A stretch of DNA of 64,000 nt, taken from positions 1 to 64,000 of the forward strand of contig CAMCRZ010000013.1 in assembly GCA_945877425.1 (NCBI GenBank). Reading direction: 5' to 3'. Positions within the stretch are counted from its first letter, which is position 1, and each line of letters begins with the position of its first letter. Under the pieces are notes generated by a model. The model saw only the letters and a program-made list of their open reading frames with translations. It did no database searches and had not been told where the DNA came from. Made by a program: the position numbers and the translations under genes. The stretch is from an uncultured Treponema sp. Lineage in GTDB: Bacteria; Spirochaetota; Spirochaetia; Treponematales; Treponemataceae. Positions 43,112 through 51,786 of this stretch are shown here, piece after piece.

Positions 43112-45205
43112 ATGAAAAAGATTTTTTCCTGGTTTAAAAAACCTTCATTTGATATTTTTCTGTTTGCAATTCTGATTGTTCTTATAAATCTTGTAAGCAA
43201 CAATTCATTTTTTAGAATCGACGTTACAAGCCCTAAAACTTACACTCTTACAAACATAAGCAGGGAACTTGTTAAGACAGTTGAGCAGCCTTTAAGCATA
43301 AAAGTTTTTTTCAGCAATAAACTTGGAGAAACAGAAAGCGTAAAGCAGGATTTAAAGGATATTCTTATTGAATACTCAAATGCAGCAAACGAAAATTTCA
43401 GTTACGAATTTTTCGATATGGACAAAGAAGAAAACCAGAAGCTTGCAAGAGATTATATGGTGGACATGGTTCAAATCCGTGAAATTAAAAATAATGAAGT
43501 GGGTTTTAAAAACGTTTACCTTGGTCTTGTTGTAACTTACGCTGATCAAATAGAAGTGATTAACGGACTTGATTCTTCTGACGGACTTGAATACAAGCTT
43601 ACCGGAGCAATTTCAAAAGTAATTTCCAACACTAACGTTTTGACCGGTCTTGGTGAAAATGCAGTACTTACTTTCTACAAAAGCGACAGTCTTTCGGCAT
43701 TTAATATTCAGGGCTTAAAAGACAGCGAGTCAGTAATTGAAAAGGCATTTGATTCGGCAAAAGAAAAGCTTCAGGGAAAACTTGAATATAGAAAAGTAAA
43801 TCCTTCTTCACAGGAGTCAGTTGAGCTGCAGAAAACTAAAGGCATTCAGTCTTTTTCGTTTAAAAGCAAAAACGGAACTGAAGAAAACGGTGCATTCGGT
43901 GCAGTTCTTGAGCTTGGTGAAAAATCAGTAAAGCTTCCTCTTGAAATTCAGAATGTGATTTTCAGTTACGCTGTTATGGGGCTGGATACTTTTGAAGAAA
44001 ATCTTGAAAATGCAGTGTTTACTCTTGCTTCAAAGTCTACTTCCGTTGCTTACATTACAGGCCACGGCGAACACGATATAAATGACGGACAAAGTTATGA
44101 AGGCGCAGCAATTTACGCTGAATCTTTACGTGATACTTACAACTTGGTGGAAGTAAATCTTTCTGAAGAAGACATTCCTGTTAACGTTCAGAGCATTATC
44201 ATTAACGGACCTAAAACTGAATTTACGGAAGCTGAACTTTACAAGATTGACCAGTATCTTATGAAAGGCGGAAACATTGTCCTTAACCTTGATCCTTTTG
44301 AGCAGATTGCCAGCCAGAATCCGTATCAGTATCAGATGCCGGAATACAGAGCAATTGAAACTGGCCTTGAAAAGCTTCTTTCAAAATATGGCGTGGAAAT
44401 GGGAAAAGAATATGTGTTTGACAAAAAAAGCCCTACAACTTACCTGGACAATTTTGGCGAAAAAAACATTTACTACATTCCTCAGGTTGAAAAGAAAAAT
44501 CTTGATCAGAAAAATCCTGTTTCAAAAAATATGAATCTTGTTATGTTCTTTAACGCAGGATTTGTTGACGTAAAGGATTTGCCTGAAGACGTAAGTGCAT
44601 CTGTTATTGCAAAAAGTTCACCGGAAAGCTGGCTTAGCGGAAATAATTTTGTGCTCAGTCCTTTTTCTATTTCTGAACCTGCTGACGAAAATGCTTATGG
44701 CGAAAAAAATCTTTGTGTGCTTCTTGAAGGAAAATTCCCAAGTGCATTTGATGGAGCTCCTTTAACTGACGAAAGTGAGTCTTCGGCTAAGAGCGAACTT
44801 GAAGTAAACAGTCACATTGGAAAAGGAATTTCAAACGGAAAAATAATTGTAACTGCAACTTCTGCAAATTCATCGCAAATTCCGTTCCAGTTTTACAACG
44901 GCAACCTTAACTACAGCATGCAGCCATTTGGTGTTTTTGCAAGAAACACTGTTGATTACGCAAACGGAAGCGGCGACTATTGTCTTATGAGAACAAAAAG
45001 TTCAAACCTTAACCTGCTTGAACTTAGCGAAGAAAATTCGAAAATGCAGTTTATTGTAAGCTGGTTTAACAAAGTGGGACTTGCCGTTCTTGTAGTTTCA
45101 GGCGGATTGATTGTTTTCTTAAACAGAAAAAAGCATAGAGAGCAGATAAGGAAAATTTACAGCCAGCATCTTTCGGAGGACAAAAATGAAAAAGTTTCTA
45201 AATAG
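43112..45205 (+). CDS. GldG-like ABC transporter auxiliary protein
   Basis: This protein of 697 residues has an N-terminal TM (near 12-30), a large extracytoplasmic region and a C-terminal TM (~650-672). It begins with the GldG pattern RIDVTSPKTYTLTNISRELV.T and includes an SVAYITGHGEHDI segment, a strong mark of the Gldg/ABC-type uncharacterised family. It is co-transcribed with the ATPase and permease, and its end overlaps the next gene by 20 nt. In Flavobacterium GldFG are part of the gliding apparatus; no gliding function should be assumed in this organism. Confidence 0.82.
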   Translation: MKKIFSWFKKPSFDIFLFAILIVLINLVSNNSFFRIDVTSPKTYTLTNISRELVKTVEQPLSIKVFFSNKLGETESVKQDLKDILIEYSNAANENFSYEFFDMDKEENQKLARDYMVDMVQIREIKNNEVGFKNVYLGLVVTYADQIEVINGLDSSDGLEYKLTGAISKVISNTNVLTGLGENAVLTFYKSDSLSAFNIQGLKDSESVIEKAFDSAKEKLQGKLEYRKVNPSSQESVELQKTKGIQSFSFKSKNGTEENGAFGAVLELGEKSVKLPLEIQNVIFSYAVMGLDTFEENLENAVFTLASKSTSVAYITGHGEHDINDGQSYEGAAIYAESLRDTYNLVEVNLSEEDIPVNVQSIIINGPKTEFTEAELYKIDQYLMKGGNIVLNLDPFEQIASQNPYQYQMPEYRAIETGLEKLLSKYGVEMGKEYVFDKKSPTTYLDNFGEKNIYYIPQVEKKNLDQKNPVSKNMNLVMFFNAGFVDVKDLPEDVSASVIAKSSPESWLSGNNFVLSPFSISEPADENAYGEKNLCVLLEGKFPSAFDGAPLTDESESSAKSELEVNSHIGKGISNGKIIVTATSANSSQIPFQFYNGNLNYSMQPFGVFARNTVDYANGSGDYCLMRTKSSNLNLLELSEENSKMQFIVSWFNKVGLAVLVVSGGLIVFLNRKKHREQIRKIYSQHLSEDKNEKVSK

Positions 45206-46133
45206 AAAAATTATTCTTCTTGCATTGATTGCAGTTTTTCTGGGAGTTTACATTTTTCAAAGCGTATCTTCCAGAAAAAATAACATTGAAACGATTGAAA
45301 ACGAAAATATTGATACAATTTTAATTTCTTACAATGACGGTGAAGTTGAAAAGAAAATCAGGCTTGCTAAGGAAAATGAACTGTATTTTGCAGGTGAAGA
45401 AAAATTCCCGGCAGAAGTTTCCGGTGCAGCAAGGATTTTTGATTCAGTAACAAACATAAAGCTTTTGGGAAAACTTGCTTCAGGAACAAGTGATGCTGAA
45501 CGTTACGGCTTAAATGAAAATGCAAGAATTACAGTTTCGGCACTTAACGGTTCAGAAGAAGTTTTAAAGTTTTACGTTGGAAAAGACAATTCTACAAACC
45601 AGCAGTGTTACGTAAACATTGAAGGCAAAGACGGAATTTATCTTGCACAAAACGGAATGCACGCAATGATGAGCGTAAACGTTAACGACTTGCGTTCAAA
45701 AGAAATTTACAGGCTTGATGTTGATTCAATTTCGAAAATCACTGTGAAAAATCAGAATGAAAGTTACGAACTTACAAAACTTGCTGCAGGAGAAAATGAG
45801 CCTAAGTGGAGCCTGAATGTTTTGGAAGGAAATGCTCTGGAAAATCCTGTTGATGAAAAGACAGCCGGAACTTTTGCAACAAGAGTTTCTTCTCTAACAG
45901 CAATGGAGTTTTTGCCGGAAGATTATTCTGTTGAAGGAAAAGAGCCTTTCGTTGAAGTTTCTGTAAAATCAGGAAGTAAAAACGTTAAAGTATTGTTTTA
46001 TTCTGCCGATAATGAAGATGGGGAAGCAGTTGCCGTTTGCAGTGAAACTCCTACTAAGTTTACTGTTGACAGGGCACTTGCTGAAACTTTTGGAAAATCT
46101 CTCGGGGATTTTTATCTGGCAGATAACAGCTAG
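45186..46133 (+). CDS. DUF4340-type protein of the Gld-like transporter operon
   Basis: This protein of 315 residues has one N-terminal TM (~8-25). The extracytoplasmic part has the DUF4340 pattern: two related halves with TYGLNENA-like (here RYGLNENARITVS) and FYVGKDN motifs. Its start lies 20 nt inside the GldG-like gene, with GGAGG as RBS just before it. Such proteins accompany GldG-like subunits in many genomes. Its role is unknown, perhaps as an outer component of the ABC complex. Confidence 0.75.
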   Translation: MKKFLNRKIILLALIAVFLGVYIFQSVSSRKNNIETIENENIDTILISYNDGEVEKKIRLAKENELYFAGEEKFPAEVSGAARIFDSVTNIKLLGKLASGTSDAERYGLNENARITVSALNGSEEVLKFYVGKDNSTNQQCYVNIEGKDGIYLAQNGMHAMMSVNVNDLRSKEIYRLDVDSISKITVKNQNESYELTKLAAGENEPKWSLNVLEGNALENPVDEKTAGTFATRVSSLTAMEFLPEDYSVEGKEPFVEVSVKSGSKNVKVLFYSADNEDGEAVAVCSETPTKFTVDRALAETFGKSLGDFYLADNS

Positions 46134-46172
46134 TTTTTGCATTGAAAGTTTTAAATAAGGTATGGCTAAAAT

Positions 46173-46613
46173 ATGAAACGTTTTATTTCTTTGTTTTTAA
46201 TAGGTTTAAGTTTGCTTACATTTTCATGCATAACGTCTAAAACTCTTAATAAAGATGTGTGGACTCTTTCTGAAATTCTGGAAAAAAATGGTGAGCTTGT
46301 CTCTGTAAACGACTTGCTTGAAATTAAAAATCAGAATATTCCATACATTTCGTTTTACGATAACAATGAAGCTAAAGGTTTTTCCGGCGTAAATCTTATT
46401 ACAATGAAATACGCACTTGACGAAAAAAATAACGGGCTTTCTTTTCAGGAAGGAATTTCAACTTTAGCACTTGGAACTGAAGCAGAAAATCATCTGGAAA
46501 GTCTGTACAAAGAACATCTGCACAACACCGTAAAGTTTAAACATGAAAACAAAATGCTTACTTTATGTTCAAGTGAAGGTAAAGCCCTTATGATTTTCAA
46601 GTCTGCAAAATAA
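46173..46613 (+). CDS. META/HslJ-like domain lipoprotein
   Basis: This protein of 146 residues has a lipoprotein signal ending TFSC. The mature part fits the META domain found in HslJ: an early Trp (DVWTLSEIL), a central GFSGVNLI, a conserved ISTLALGTEAE stretch, and a final LTLCSSEGKALMIF strand. META proteins are often heat-shock or envelope-stress related. It lies 39 nt after the Gld-like operon and may be read from it. A terminator follows. Confidence 0.7.
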   Translation: MKRFISLFLIGLSLLTFSCITSKTLNKDVWTLSEILEKNGELVSVNDLLEIKNQNIPYISFYDNNEAKGFSGVNLITMKYALDEKNNGLSFQEGISTLALGTEAENHLESLYKEHLHNTVKFKHENKMLTLCSSEGKALMIFKSAK

Positions 46614-46633
46614 ATTGTTTTTGTAAAAATATG

Positions 46634-46676
46634 TGCCTGAACAGAAGCGTAAAAGTTTTTGTCAGGCATTTTTTTT
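46634..46676 (+). terminator. Intrinsic terminator after the META lipoprotein
   Basis: TGCCTGA/TCAGGCA arms (46634-46640 with 46662-46668) are followed by T8. Confidence 0.82.
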
Positions 46677-46700
46677 GCGTGATTTTTTGCAGCACTGAAA

Positions 46701-47333
46701 TTATCTTTCTGTTATTTCAATTCCGCCGCCTTTTAAATGAGGATGACACACAACGTTGTAAATTGTATTTACTTTAAATTGCTTTATCTGTGACAAGTCG
46801 TGAACGGTTGAACCCCAGCTTTTTATTCCGTCTCCAGGATTTAAAGCTTCACTGAATGCTTTTTCAATTTCCTTACATTCCATTGAAAGTTCTGTGCCGT
46901 CTTTGTCTGTAAAAGCCTTGTAGTAAATCTTGGGGTAAGAGATTCCGTTTTCTGTGTGAGTGTAATACTGATAGATTTTTATGCTGTTTTCCTGAGGAAT
47001 TTTTTCTGAATAAAGTGAAATGGGAAAAAAGACAAAGCTGTTTTTTATTTCTGCAACTTTTGAATAAACGTGAAGTTCTTTTCCTGGTACAAAAATATCT
47101 TTGGCGCCGCCTCTTTCGTTTCTGTCTTCATCGTAGAATTTTACGCTTACAAACATTCCTTCATTGTCTTTTTTAGTAATCTGAAAAGCCATGGGAATAA
47201 TTTCTGACTTTAATTCTGAAATTTCGAATTCAAGTTTCTGGATTTTCTTTTCCTGACATGATTTTATAAAGCAGCTTGTACAACAAAATGCCGTTAAAAG
47301 TAATAAAAAAATTGCTGTAAGTATTTTACTCAT
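46701..47333 (-). CDS. Hypothetical exported protein
   Basis: This protein of 210 residues has an N-terminal hydrophobic signal ending near FCCTSC (possible lipoprotein), then a short coiled coil (KKIQKLEFEISELKSEI). The rest is a soluble beta-rich domain that I do not recognise; a conserved-looking VVCHPHLKGGG stands near the end. The start at 47333 has GGGAGAA upstream, and an ORF extension to 47417 lacks an RBS. It is alone on the minus strand. Confidence 0.55.
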   Translation of the reverse strand: MSKILTAIFLLLLTAFCCTSCFIKSCQEKKIQKLEFEISELKSEIIPMAFQITKKDNEGMFVSVKFYDEDRNERGGAKDIFVPGKELHVYSKVAEIKNSFVFFPISLYSEKIPQENSIKIYQYYTHTENGISYPKIYYKAFTDKDGTELSMECKEIEKAFSEALNPGDGIKSWGSTVHDLSQIKQFKVNTIYNVVCHPHLKGGGIEITER

Positions 47334-47446
47334 TTTTTCTCCCATAAAAGTAAAGAAGATTGTTTCAACAATCCATTTATTTTTTAAGACTCTTCCCAAT
47401 GAAATGAGAAGATGCAATAGATTACATTTCCTTCAAGCGCAAAATC

Positions 47447-48286
47447 TTAAAAAAGTCCAGAAACTAAATTGTATGCAACTGAGCCTGGTCTTGGCAAATC
47501 AGGAAGTGCGTCTCTTGAAAACCACTGTGCTGCGTCAAGTTCTTCTTCCTGAATTCTGATTTCTCCGCTTTCCCATTCAGCTGTAAAAGCAAGCATAAGT
47601 TCATCGGGGAAAGGCCAGCTCTGACTTCCCTTGTACTGAATGTTTTTTACTGTAAGCCCTGTTTCTTCCATTACTTCACGCCTGACTGCCTGTTCAGCGT
47701 TTTCGCCTAATTCAATAAATCCTGAAATGCACGACCAGAAGTCGTAGCTGCGGTTTTTATTTTTTGCAAGAAGGATTTTTTCGCCTTTGGTGACTAAAAC
47801 TATAACGGCAGGTTCTATTCTTGGGAAAATGATGTTGCCGCAGCTGGTGCATCTTTTTGCGCTGAAGTGTGTGTCATCAGAAAGTTTGCCGGCACATTTA
47901 GGGCAGAATCTGTATTGTTCCCTGAGTTTAAGCAAACCGTATGCTCTTGCCGAAAGTGAGCCTAAGGAAGAAGGTTCTGCGGATTTTCTTTCATCTGATG
48001 ATTTTGTTTCCCAGAAGAATTCCCTTATTGGTATAAGGGAACAGCCTTCCGGTACAGGTGCATCTTTTTCAAGTAAAACTGCGTTGTAGTTCAGGTCTGT
48101 TTCTGAAAACCAGTCGCTTGCTATTTGTGCAGAAAATATTTTCCTGAGTATATTTTCGTCCGGAAGATTTTTTTCTGTAATAACGGATTCCCTGCTGTTT
48201 TCCAGATTGCACAGCAAAATGTCTTTTCCGCTGAATACAAAATGTTTTTCATAAAAAAAATTGGTCTGGTTACTTATAATAGGCAT
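47447..48286 (-). CDS. nudC: NAD(H) pyrophosphatase / NAD-capped RNA decapping hydrolase
   Basis: This protein of 279 residues has a zinc ribbon (FCPKCAGKL and CTSCGN) followed by a Nudix domain. The Nudix box reads GFIELGENAEQAVRREVMEETG in outline, and the NudC-specific SQ.WPFP motif follows (SQSWPFPDELM). NudC enzymes hydrolyse NADH and remove NAD caps from RNA. The ATG at 48286 stands 6 nt from a perfect TATAAT (48293-48298, minus strand), without SD, so it is likely leaderless; a longer ORF to 48343 would start upstream of the -10 box. Confidence 0.9.
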   Translation of the reverse strand: MPIISNQTNFFYEKHFVFSGKDILLCNLENSRESVITEKNLPDENILRKIFSAQIASDWFSETDLNYNAVLLEKDAPVPEGCSLIPIREFFWETKSSDERKSAEPSSLGSLSARAYGLLKLREQYRFCPKCAGKLSDDTHFSAKRCTSCGNIIFPRIEPAVIVLVTKGEKILLAKNKNRSYDFWSCISGFIELGENAEQAVRREVMEETGLTVKNIQYKGSQSWPFPDELMLAFTAEWESGEIRIQEEELDAAQWFSRDALPDLPRPGSVAYNLVSGLF

Positions 48287-48292
48287 AAAAAA

Positions 48293-48298
48293 ATTATA
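48293..48298 (-). promoter_or_regulatory. nudC -10 box, leaderless configuration
   Basis: A perfect TATAAT on the minus strand is separated from the nudC ATG by six A/T bases. No good -35 is visible. Confidence 0.5.
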
Positions 48299-48361
48299 CA
48301 TCAGAAAGTTGATCTGTGCATGTTTTTTTGCTTGCAAATACAAAAATCGGGGAGCTTTGTG

Positions 48362-48390
48362 TTGTTACAGTTTATAAAATCGTTTATACT
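48362..48390 (+). promoter_or_regulatory. Promoter of the gene at 48400, near-leaderless
   Basis: TTGTTA (48362-48367), a 17-nt spacer and TATACT (48385-48390) precede the ATG at 48400 by 9 nt. No SD is present. Confidence 0.6.
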
Positions 48391-48399
48391 TATAGAATT

Positions 48400-50343
48400 A
48401 TGGCTACAACTGCAAATATTCTTACGTTATTGAAATATTACACTTCCAAACAAAAAAGTCCCATGGTTGAGTTTACGGAATTTACTGAATATATCCGCCG
48501 TTACGCCCAGCACCATATGAATGAAAATTCTGATCTTGTTGTTTATTGCGGTAATTCTTATGTGGAAAACGTAAATGAAGAAATTCAAAAGCTTGTTACG
48601 GAGCATCAGGTTGTAATGGGTTCTGTGGGAAATAAGGATTGCATTTTTGTTGTGCCGTATCTTGTGGAACAGTACGCTTGCGTTTACCAGAATATTGAAG
48701 CTAATTGCACTATTCCTTTTCCCAATTTTATTGATTTGCCTAAAAATACGCCTCATTCGGTTGTTACTCAGGTTCCTGCTGCTGATATTATTTACCGTTT
48801 GCTTGATAAGCCTGATTTGAATGATAAAAATTTGTACTGCATTGTTTTTACCAAGGGCGTGCCTTCCGTTTTGTTTCCGTCTTCTGTAAATATGCGTGTT
48901 CTTGTGGATGCTGCTCTTCATAAGCTTCAGCATCTTCTTCAAAAGGAAGAGTCTCATGATTATTTTTTAAAGAAGCTAACTGTTTCAAATCCTGGAAAGG
49001 AAATTTCCATAAAGAGTTTTTTTTCTCAGTTTGTTGCACGGCCGGAAGATGCGCTGGAAGTTATTAAAAATACAGGTGAAACTTTTTACTACTGGAGTCA
49101 GCTGTTTTACTTTATAAAGCAGGATTACAATAAGCTTAAGGATTTTACGCCGGAAGACATAAATATCCTTCAGTCTGTGGCTGTTGCCGAAATTGCTACT
49201 TCTTACTATAAGTCAAGGGCTGCGGAAAAACAGCAGAAAGATGAAGCTTTTGAATGTCTGGATCGTCTTTTAAAAAATCCGCCTTATTATTTTAATATGT
49301 CTGATATTGTCAAGATGAAGGATCCTACAGGTGTGCCGCTTTTAGGTCAGTACATGGAGGATGAGCTTCACAATCATCTTGAAAAGTTAAGTTCTGAGTC
49401 AGCAAACAATGAGCTTCCTGATCTGCTTATTTTCAAAATCAATGATGATGACGGTTATTTCATTTATAAAGATAAAGTTATGCCGCTTCTGATAAGGCTT
49501 TGCAACGATGCACGTATTCTTATTCGGGAAAGTCTTGTTAAATTGTGGTACTCTTATCTTCTGAATTATGATTCTTTGCCTGAAATGCGTGAGTCTCCTG
49601 CTTTTGAGCGATGTCTTGAAAGGGAACTTAAAAACTGTGAGCCTGTTCTTTATGCCCTGCTTAATTCGCCGTTCCTTTCTGTCATTGCTTTTGATGATAA
49701 AACTCCGGGAAGAGTTACTTTGTTCAGGGACGGCGTGCTTGTTCCTTACAGTGAGCTTCTTATGATAAGCCGTGCTGAAATTCTTTCTGATGCAAAAATA
49801 AAGCTTCCGTTCTGGTATTCCATTCCTGTGTTCTCATGGCTTTTAAGTTTGCTTTTCAGGAAGCCTAAGAAAAAAAATAAGAAGAATAAGAATAAAACTC
49901 CTCAGGCTGCAACCTCTATTGTTATGGAAGAACAGAAGGCTAAAGAGGCTGAAACTGTTAAAAAACTTGATGACAGTGACAAAGGTGATCCTAAGCTTAG
50001 CCGAAAGCGTGAACTTAGAAAGGCTGCAGGTGTTGCGGAAAAACAGCTTGTTCCTGAAAACAGCAGTCTTGACCGTGAACTTGAAGGTTATCTTAACGAA
50101 TGGAATGACAGAATCGGCAAGAAAAATCACGATAATCTTACGGAGGATATGAACAATCTTATCAGGGATTATCTTAGGAAAACTCTGCGCACCCTTAAAA
50201 CAGAACCTCTTACTCTGGAAAGAATTAATTCCCTTTCTGATGCTTTAGTTGATTCTCCAAGTATGACTAAAATAAAAAATCATCCTGCTTTAAAGAGATA
50301 CGTTGCACTTTACATAATTAAGCTTGTAAAAAATCTCCCGTAA
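48400..50343 (+). CDS. Hypothetical protein, probably treponeme-specific
   Basis: This protein of 647 residues is not recognised. A long mixed alpha/beta N-terminal region carries no known catalytic motif. A hydrophobic stretch near 468-486 (PFWYSIPVFSWLLSLLF) is followed by a very basic run of Lys/Asn (~487-500), which suggests a membrane anchor with a cytoplasmic positive patch. A helical, charged C-terminal part ends in a short helical domain. Start 48400 is supported by the promoter; the longer ORF from 48316 overlaps it. Codon use is T-rich compared with its neighbours. Confidence 0.55.
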   Translation: MATTANILTLLKYYTSKQKSPMVEFTEFTEYIRRYAQHHMNENSDLVVYCGNSYVENVNEEIQKLVTEHQVVMGSVGNKDCIFVVPYLVEQYACVYQNIEANCTIPFPNFIDLPKNTPHSVVTQVPAADIIYRLLDKPDLNDKNLYCIVFTKGVPSVLFPSSVNMRVLVDAALHKLQHLLQKEESHDYFLKKLTVSNPGKEISIKSFFSQFVARPEDALEVIKNTGETFYYWSQLFYFIKQDYNKLKDFTPEDINILQSVAVAEIATSYYKSRAAEKQQKDEAFECLDRLLKNPPYYFNMSDIVKMKDPTGVPLLGQYMEDELHNHLEKLSSESANNELPDLLIFKINDDDGYFIYKDKVMPLLIRLCNDARILIRESLVKLWYSYLLNYDSLPEMRESPAFERCLERELKNCEPVLYALLNSPFLSVIAFDDKTPGRVTLFRDGVLVPYSELLMISRAEILSDAKIKLPFWYSIPVFSWLLSLLFRKPKKKNKKNKNKTPQAATSIVMEEQKAKEAETVKKLDDSDKGDPKLSRKRELRKAAGVAEKQLVPENSSLDRELEGYLNEWNDRIGKKNHDNLTEDMNNLIRDYLRKTLRTLKTEPLTLERINSLSDALVDSPSMTKIKNHPALKRYVALYIIKLVKNLP

Positions 50344-50436
50344 TTCCATTTTGCCCCTTGTTTTGCCACCTGACTTTGCGACGTTCAGCCTTACTTTTCC
50401 CAACTGCCGCCTTTGTTCTTGCCAAAAAGTGTGCGA

Positions 50437-50465
50437 TTGTAAAAAGTTATTTTTTTTGCTATAGT
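50437..50465 (+). promoter_or_regulatory. Promoter of the structured corA leader
   Basis: TTGTAA (50437-50442), a 17-nt spacer and TATAGT (50460-50465). Predicted start is near 50472, directly before the structured element. Confidence 0.55.
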
Positions 50466-50471
50466 AAGGAA

Positions 50472-50600
50472 AATTGCGTTGCAGATTTTTATTTTTTAAG
50501 AAGGAGGCGCCAGTATGGATGGTGGAGCGGGTCCCAATCGTAGTTTGATAAGAAATGCGCCTTCGTTGAAAATCTATTTTAGTGTTGCGTAAAATCCAAT
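50472..50600 (+). ncRNA. Candidate structured leader RNA upstream of corA
   Basis: The predicted transcript folds into an outer helix AGATTTT/AAAATCT (50483-50489 with 50569-50575) and an inner helix GGAGGCGC/GCGCCTTC (50503-50510 with 50557-50564, one G-U). A 46-nt apical loop lies between. The inner helix masks a strong SD (AAGGAGG, 50501-50507) for the 25-codon ORF at 50515. No terminator follows before corA, so it may be a cis-regulatory leader. I tried SRP, 6S, M-box, cyclic di-GMP, fluoride and TPP patterns from memory and none fits. It could also be chance structure. Confidence 0.4.
50515..50592 (+). CDS. Tiny ORF / possible leader peptide before corA
   Basis: This ORF of 25 codons starts with ATG 7 nt after a perfect AAGGAGG. 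The peptide begins MDGGAGPNRSLIRN and has no signal or TM. Its own coding sequence provides the 3' strand of the helix that masks its RBS. Coding status is unproven; it may be a leader peptide controlling corA or an accident of the structured RNA. Confidence 0.35.
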   Translation: MDGGAGPNRSLIRNAPSLKIYFSVA

Positions 50601-50682
50601 TTACAAATCAGTTTTTCAAAAAGGCAAATGCTGTATTAAAGTGTTAGACTTTTATTTTAATTTATGCATTGTAGGTTTGAAA

Positions 50683-51741
50683 ATGATTAAATACTGGCAG
50701 CAGGAAGACGGCAAACTTGTTCAGAAAGAAGAAGATGAACTGGTTGCAGAAAAAAATGTTTGGGTAGATGCCCGGGGCGTTTCCCGTGATGAAATTCAGG
50801 AACTTGAAAAAAAGTACAACATCGATCCTGAAAACATGCTTGATATTCTTGACCCTGATGAACTTTCCCGAATAGAAAAAAATGAAGACTTTGGCTACAC
50901 GCTCACAATTTTAAAGCTTCCGGTTTTTAATCCTGGAGAAGACATAAGTTATTTTACGGCACCTTTGGGAATCATCATAAAAGAGCATTTTATTATTACA
51001 ATCTGCTGGACTAATTGCGAAGTGCTGAAAGATTTTGCTGCCAACAGAATCAAAGAGCTGAGCCTTAACGATTTTCCGTCTTTTACAATCAGATTTATGG
51101 CAAGAGCAGACTTAATGTTTTTGCGTTACCTTAAAGAGCTGAACAGAAGGGCTACGACTATCCAGAATGAAATGCTTAAGTCAGTTCAAAATCACGAATT
51201 GATTCAGCTGCTGAACATCCAGAAGTCGCTGGTGTTTTTCTCTACTTCACTTAAAAGCAATCAGATGCTGCTGGAAAAAATGCGCAAGACAAAAATCCTT
51301 AAACTTGACGAAGAAGATCAGGACTGGATTGATGACGTTGAAATTGATAACAGACAGGCTATGGAAATGGCTGACACTTACACAAACATCATGTCAACTA
51401 TGAACGATTCTTTCGCATCAGTTTTAAGCAACAACCTGAACATCGTTATGAAAACAATGACAAGCTGGAGCCTCGTTCTTGCACTTCCAACTCTTATAAC
51501 AAGTTTCTTTGGTTCAAACGTACCAATGCCATGGAATGATGAAGGCGGCTTTAAGTTTAAAGGTGCAATTCTTATTTTGATAATTTCAGTTTTTGCTTCT
51601 ATCTGCGGATGGTTTTTCTTTATGAAAAGGAAAATCAAATCTTATGAAGAAAAAGTTAAGCGTCCTTCCCTTAAACAGCGTAGGGAAATTCGTAAGGCAA
51701 AAAGATACATTATACGTCAGGAAAAAAAGTGCTCAAAGTAG
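50683..51741 (+). CDS. corA: CorA-family divalent metal transporter
   Basis: This protein of 352 residues has the CorA layout: a large cytoplasmic funnel (1-255) and two C-terminal TMs (~262-280 and ~294-314). The pore-mouth motif, normally Gly-Met-Asn, is Gly-Ser-Asn here (277-279, FFGSNVPMP). CorA relatives with GxN variants are known, and the change can alter ion choice, so Mg2+ is likely but not certain. The C-terminal tail is strongly basic. The start ATG 50683 gives the usual N-terminus, while a GTG at 50641 would add 14 atypical residues. It lies behind the structured leader. Confidence 0.88.
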   Translation: MIKYWQQEDGKLVQKEEDELVAEKNVWVDARGVSRDEIQELEKKYNIDPENMLDILDPDELSRIEKNEDFGYTLTILKLPVFNPGEDISYFTAPLGIIIKEHFIITICWTNCEVLKDFAANRIKELSLNDFPSFTIRFMARADLMFLRYLKELNRRATTIQNEMLKSVQNHELIQLLNIQKSLVFFSTSLKSNQMLLEKMRKTKILKLDEEDQDWIDDVEIDNRQAMEMADTYTNIMSTMNDSFASVLSNNLNIVMKTMTSWSLVLALPTLITSFFGSNVPMPWNDEGGFKFKGAILILIISVFASICGWFFFMKRKIKSYEEKVKRPSLKQRREIRKAKRYIIRQEKKCSK

Positions 51742-51786
51742 GGCAGTGAATTTTATTTTCAGACCGGTTTCCTGCAAGGAGTTTAA

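Noticed and set aside
48316-48399. N-terminal extension of the 647-residue hypothetical protein
   Set aside because: It would start upstream of the predicted promoter (-35 at 48362, -10 at 48385). ATG 48400 is the better start.
50472-50600. SRP RNA, 6S RNA or a known metal riboswitch
   Set aside because: The conserved cores of these RNAs (for example the SRP GGAA loop region or the M-box pattern) are not present.
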